This document shows positions 62,893 through 64,000 of a stretch of DNA of 64,000 nucleotides, one piece after another (within the stretch, counting starts at the first letter, position 1; the number at the start of each line of letters is the position of its first letter). The DNA is from Propionibacterium acidifaciens DSM 21887 (lineage in GTDB: Bacteria; Actinomycetota; Actinomycetes; Propionibacteriales; Propionibacteriaceae), in contig NZ_AUFR01000011.1 of the NCBI RefSeq assembly GCF_000426605.1, positions 1 to 64,000 on the forward strand, given 5' to 3'. The position numbers and the translations under genes were made by a program. The notes below the pieces were generated by a model that did no database searches, was not told the DNA's origin, and saw only the letters and a list, made by a program, of their open reading frames with translations.

Positions 62893-63824
62893 GCACCATG
62901 GAGGAGGCCAGACGGATCCTCACCGCACTCGAGTTCGACACGAAACGAACCAACGAAATGGCAGGCCGCACCCTCATGGCACTCGCCGGCGTCGACGAGA
63001 ACACGCCTTGGTCAAAGGCCACTGGAGAACGCCTCGGAGTCCGAGCCATCATGGACTGGATGCGTGAGAGGCTGGAGCATCCGATCGCGGAGAATTCCCG
63101 TGAGACCTTCCGTCGTTTCGTCCTGCATCAGTTCGTGGATGCCGGGTTCTGCCTCCACAACGACGATGATCCTTCCCGGCCGACCAATTCCTCACTCAAC
63201 AACTACCGCATCAATCCCGAGGCACTCCTAGTGATCCGAGAGTTCGGTACACCAGATTTCGAGCAAGCGGTCGGTGAGTACCTCGCGGACGCGCCCGGAT
63301 TGGCCACTAGGTATGCAGCGGTGCGCGAGATGACCCGCATACCAGTCACCCTGCCCGGCGGCAGGACCATCGATCTTAAAGGCGGTGGTCAGAACGTCCT
63401 GCTCAGGGACATGATAAAGGATTTCTGTGCCTACTTCATTTCCGGCGGAGAAGTCCTCTACGTCGGAGACGCAGATGCAAAACTCATGCTTTTCGAGCAA
63501 CAGCGACTTGCCTCTCTGGAAATCCAGCTCGACTTGCACGGAAAGTTCCCGGACCTGATCGTGCACGAACCCGATAAGAACTGGCTCTTTCTCATGGAGG
63601 CCGCGTCCACACACGGACCGATCGACCACATCCGTCACAGCGAGCTCTCGACCATTTTCGCATCCTGCACCGCGAAGCTCATCTACGTCTCCTGCTTCCC
63701 TACTCTCGCAATCATGAGAAAATTCCTCGTCGACCTTGCCTGGGAGACCGAGGCTTGGGTCGCAAACAACCCGACCCACATGATCCATCTCGATGGTGAC
63801 AGATTCCTCGGGCCACATCGATAG
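62889..63824 (+). CDS. BsuBI/PstI-family type II restriction endonuclease
   Basis: This 311-residue protein matches the BsuBI/PstI endonuclease family: NSRETFRRFVLHQFVDAG in the N-terminal half, and GGQNVLLRDMIKDFCAYFI, EVLYVGDADAK, KFPDLIVHEPDKNWLFLMEA in the catalytic C-terminal half. The P-D-x-(E/H)-x-K-like arrangement around PDLIVHEPDKNW and the E of LMEA are the catalytic candidates. The likely target is CTGCAG by family. GTG start overlaps the methyltransferase stop (GTGA), after GGAGG. Coupled expression ensures methylase first. Confidence 0.88.
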   Translation: MSTMEEARRILTALEFDTKRTNEMAGRTLMALAGVDENTPWSKATGERLGVRAIMDWMRERLEHPIAENSRETFRRFVLHQFVDAGFCLHNDDDPSRPTNSSLNNYRINPEALLVIREFGTPDFEQAVGEYLADAPGLATRYAAVREMTRIPVTLPGGRTIDLKGGGQNVLLRDMIKDFCAYFISGGEVLYVGDADAKLMLFEQQRLASLEIQLDLHGKFPDLIVHEPDKNWLFLMEAASTHGPIDHIRHSELSTIFASCTAKLIYVSCFPTLAIMRKFLVDLAWETEAWVANNPTHMIHLDGDRFLGPHR

Positions 63825-64000
63825 GCATCGTGAATTCGTTCTCAGTACTGAAGACAGTGAGTTCTCCTCAATCCCGAGCACATCCCGCGTCTTTGAGGTT
63901 TATGCAAAACCTTGACACAATCCAAGTGAAACACCTAGCCAGCAGGCCCATGGAATTAAGTTCTGCATAAGCCTCCCTGTCGACTTGGCTCGACGCCGAA
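63825..64000. other. Low-G+C tail with an inverted repeat
   Basis: No gene is visible. AGGTTT (63896-63901) and AAACCT (63907-63912) form a short inverted repeat around ATGCA, shortly after the endonuclease stop. It could be part of a terminator or a relic of a recombination end. No clear att site is recognised. Confidence 0.35.

Noticed and set aside
63896-63912. Attachment site at the right edge
   Set aside because: The short inverted repeat has no duplicate, tRNA or integrase nearby, so an att site cannot be supported.

Overview
The window is high-G+C DNA read as part of an actinobacterial chromosome. G/C-ending codons dominate, GTG starts are common, several genes appear to be transcribed as leaderless mRNAs, and neighbouring genes resemble mycothiol enzymes (mshA/mshB-like). 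An Actinomyces-like member of the Actinomycetaceae is a reasonable guess, but nothing here fixes the genus.

Layout. (1) 1-1.75 kb: the decayed end of an Rhs/YD-repeat toxin locus, with two paralogous small immunity-like genes and a truncated Rhs fragment. (2) 1.9-20 kb: a nitrate respiration and molybdenum cofactor island. It carries mobA, moaA, narK, narGHJI, a cysteine-rich HTH regulator, moaD, moaE, a moeB-like gene, moeA, moaC, a TDT/SLAC1-type transporter and mogA. narG contains an in-frame TAG where homologues have tryptophan, so the complex is probably not made from this copy unless the stop is an error. (3) 20-28 kb: a HIT protein, a two-component system, an MFS exporter, an ABC-2 exporter pair and prs. 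(4) 28-51.8 kb, all on the minus strand: an unusual biosynthetic gene cluster. (5) 52.4-61.4 kb: mshB-like and mshA-like genes, a lipoprotein, a membrane-anchored protein, a PatB/MalY-type lyase, a HemD-like fused regulator and nadE. (6) 61.4-63.8 kb: a BsuBI/PstI-type restriction-modification pair of visibly lower G+C.

The cluster at 28-52 kb is the highlight. It combines a class III lanthipeptide synthetase (LanKC) with a compact type II polyketide/fatty-acid set: malonyl transferase, KS fused to a chain-length factor, KR, DH, two carrier proteins, a phosphopantetheinyl transferase and an AMP ligase, but no enoyl reductase. It also has a 2,3-diaminopropionate pathway (SbnA/SbnB), a LanB-like protein without the usual elimination domain, a PLP aminotransferase, a GcvT-like protein, a GNAT domain fused to a large unknown domain, a condensation-like acyltransferase, an ABC exporter and a two-component system. 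Just downstream of lanKC I found an unlisted 31-codon ORF whose product looks like a short lanthipeptide precursor (acidic leader, then a core ending SWSVFCHW). The set suggests a lipolanthine/goadvionin-like acylated lanthipeptide with a probably unsaturated acyl chain and possibly a diaminopropionate unit. This is inference.

A 12-bp TGACA-type element occurs 93-132 bp upstream of the candidate precursor and of both homologous ABC exporters, so the cluster's two-component system may co-regulate them. Two genes (narG and the KS-CLF fusion), and probably a third near 17.0 kb, are broken by point changes. These should be confirmed against reads before being treated as true inactivation.
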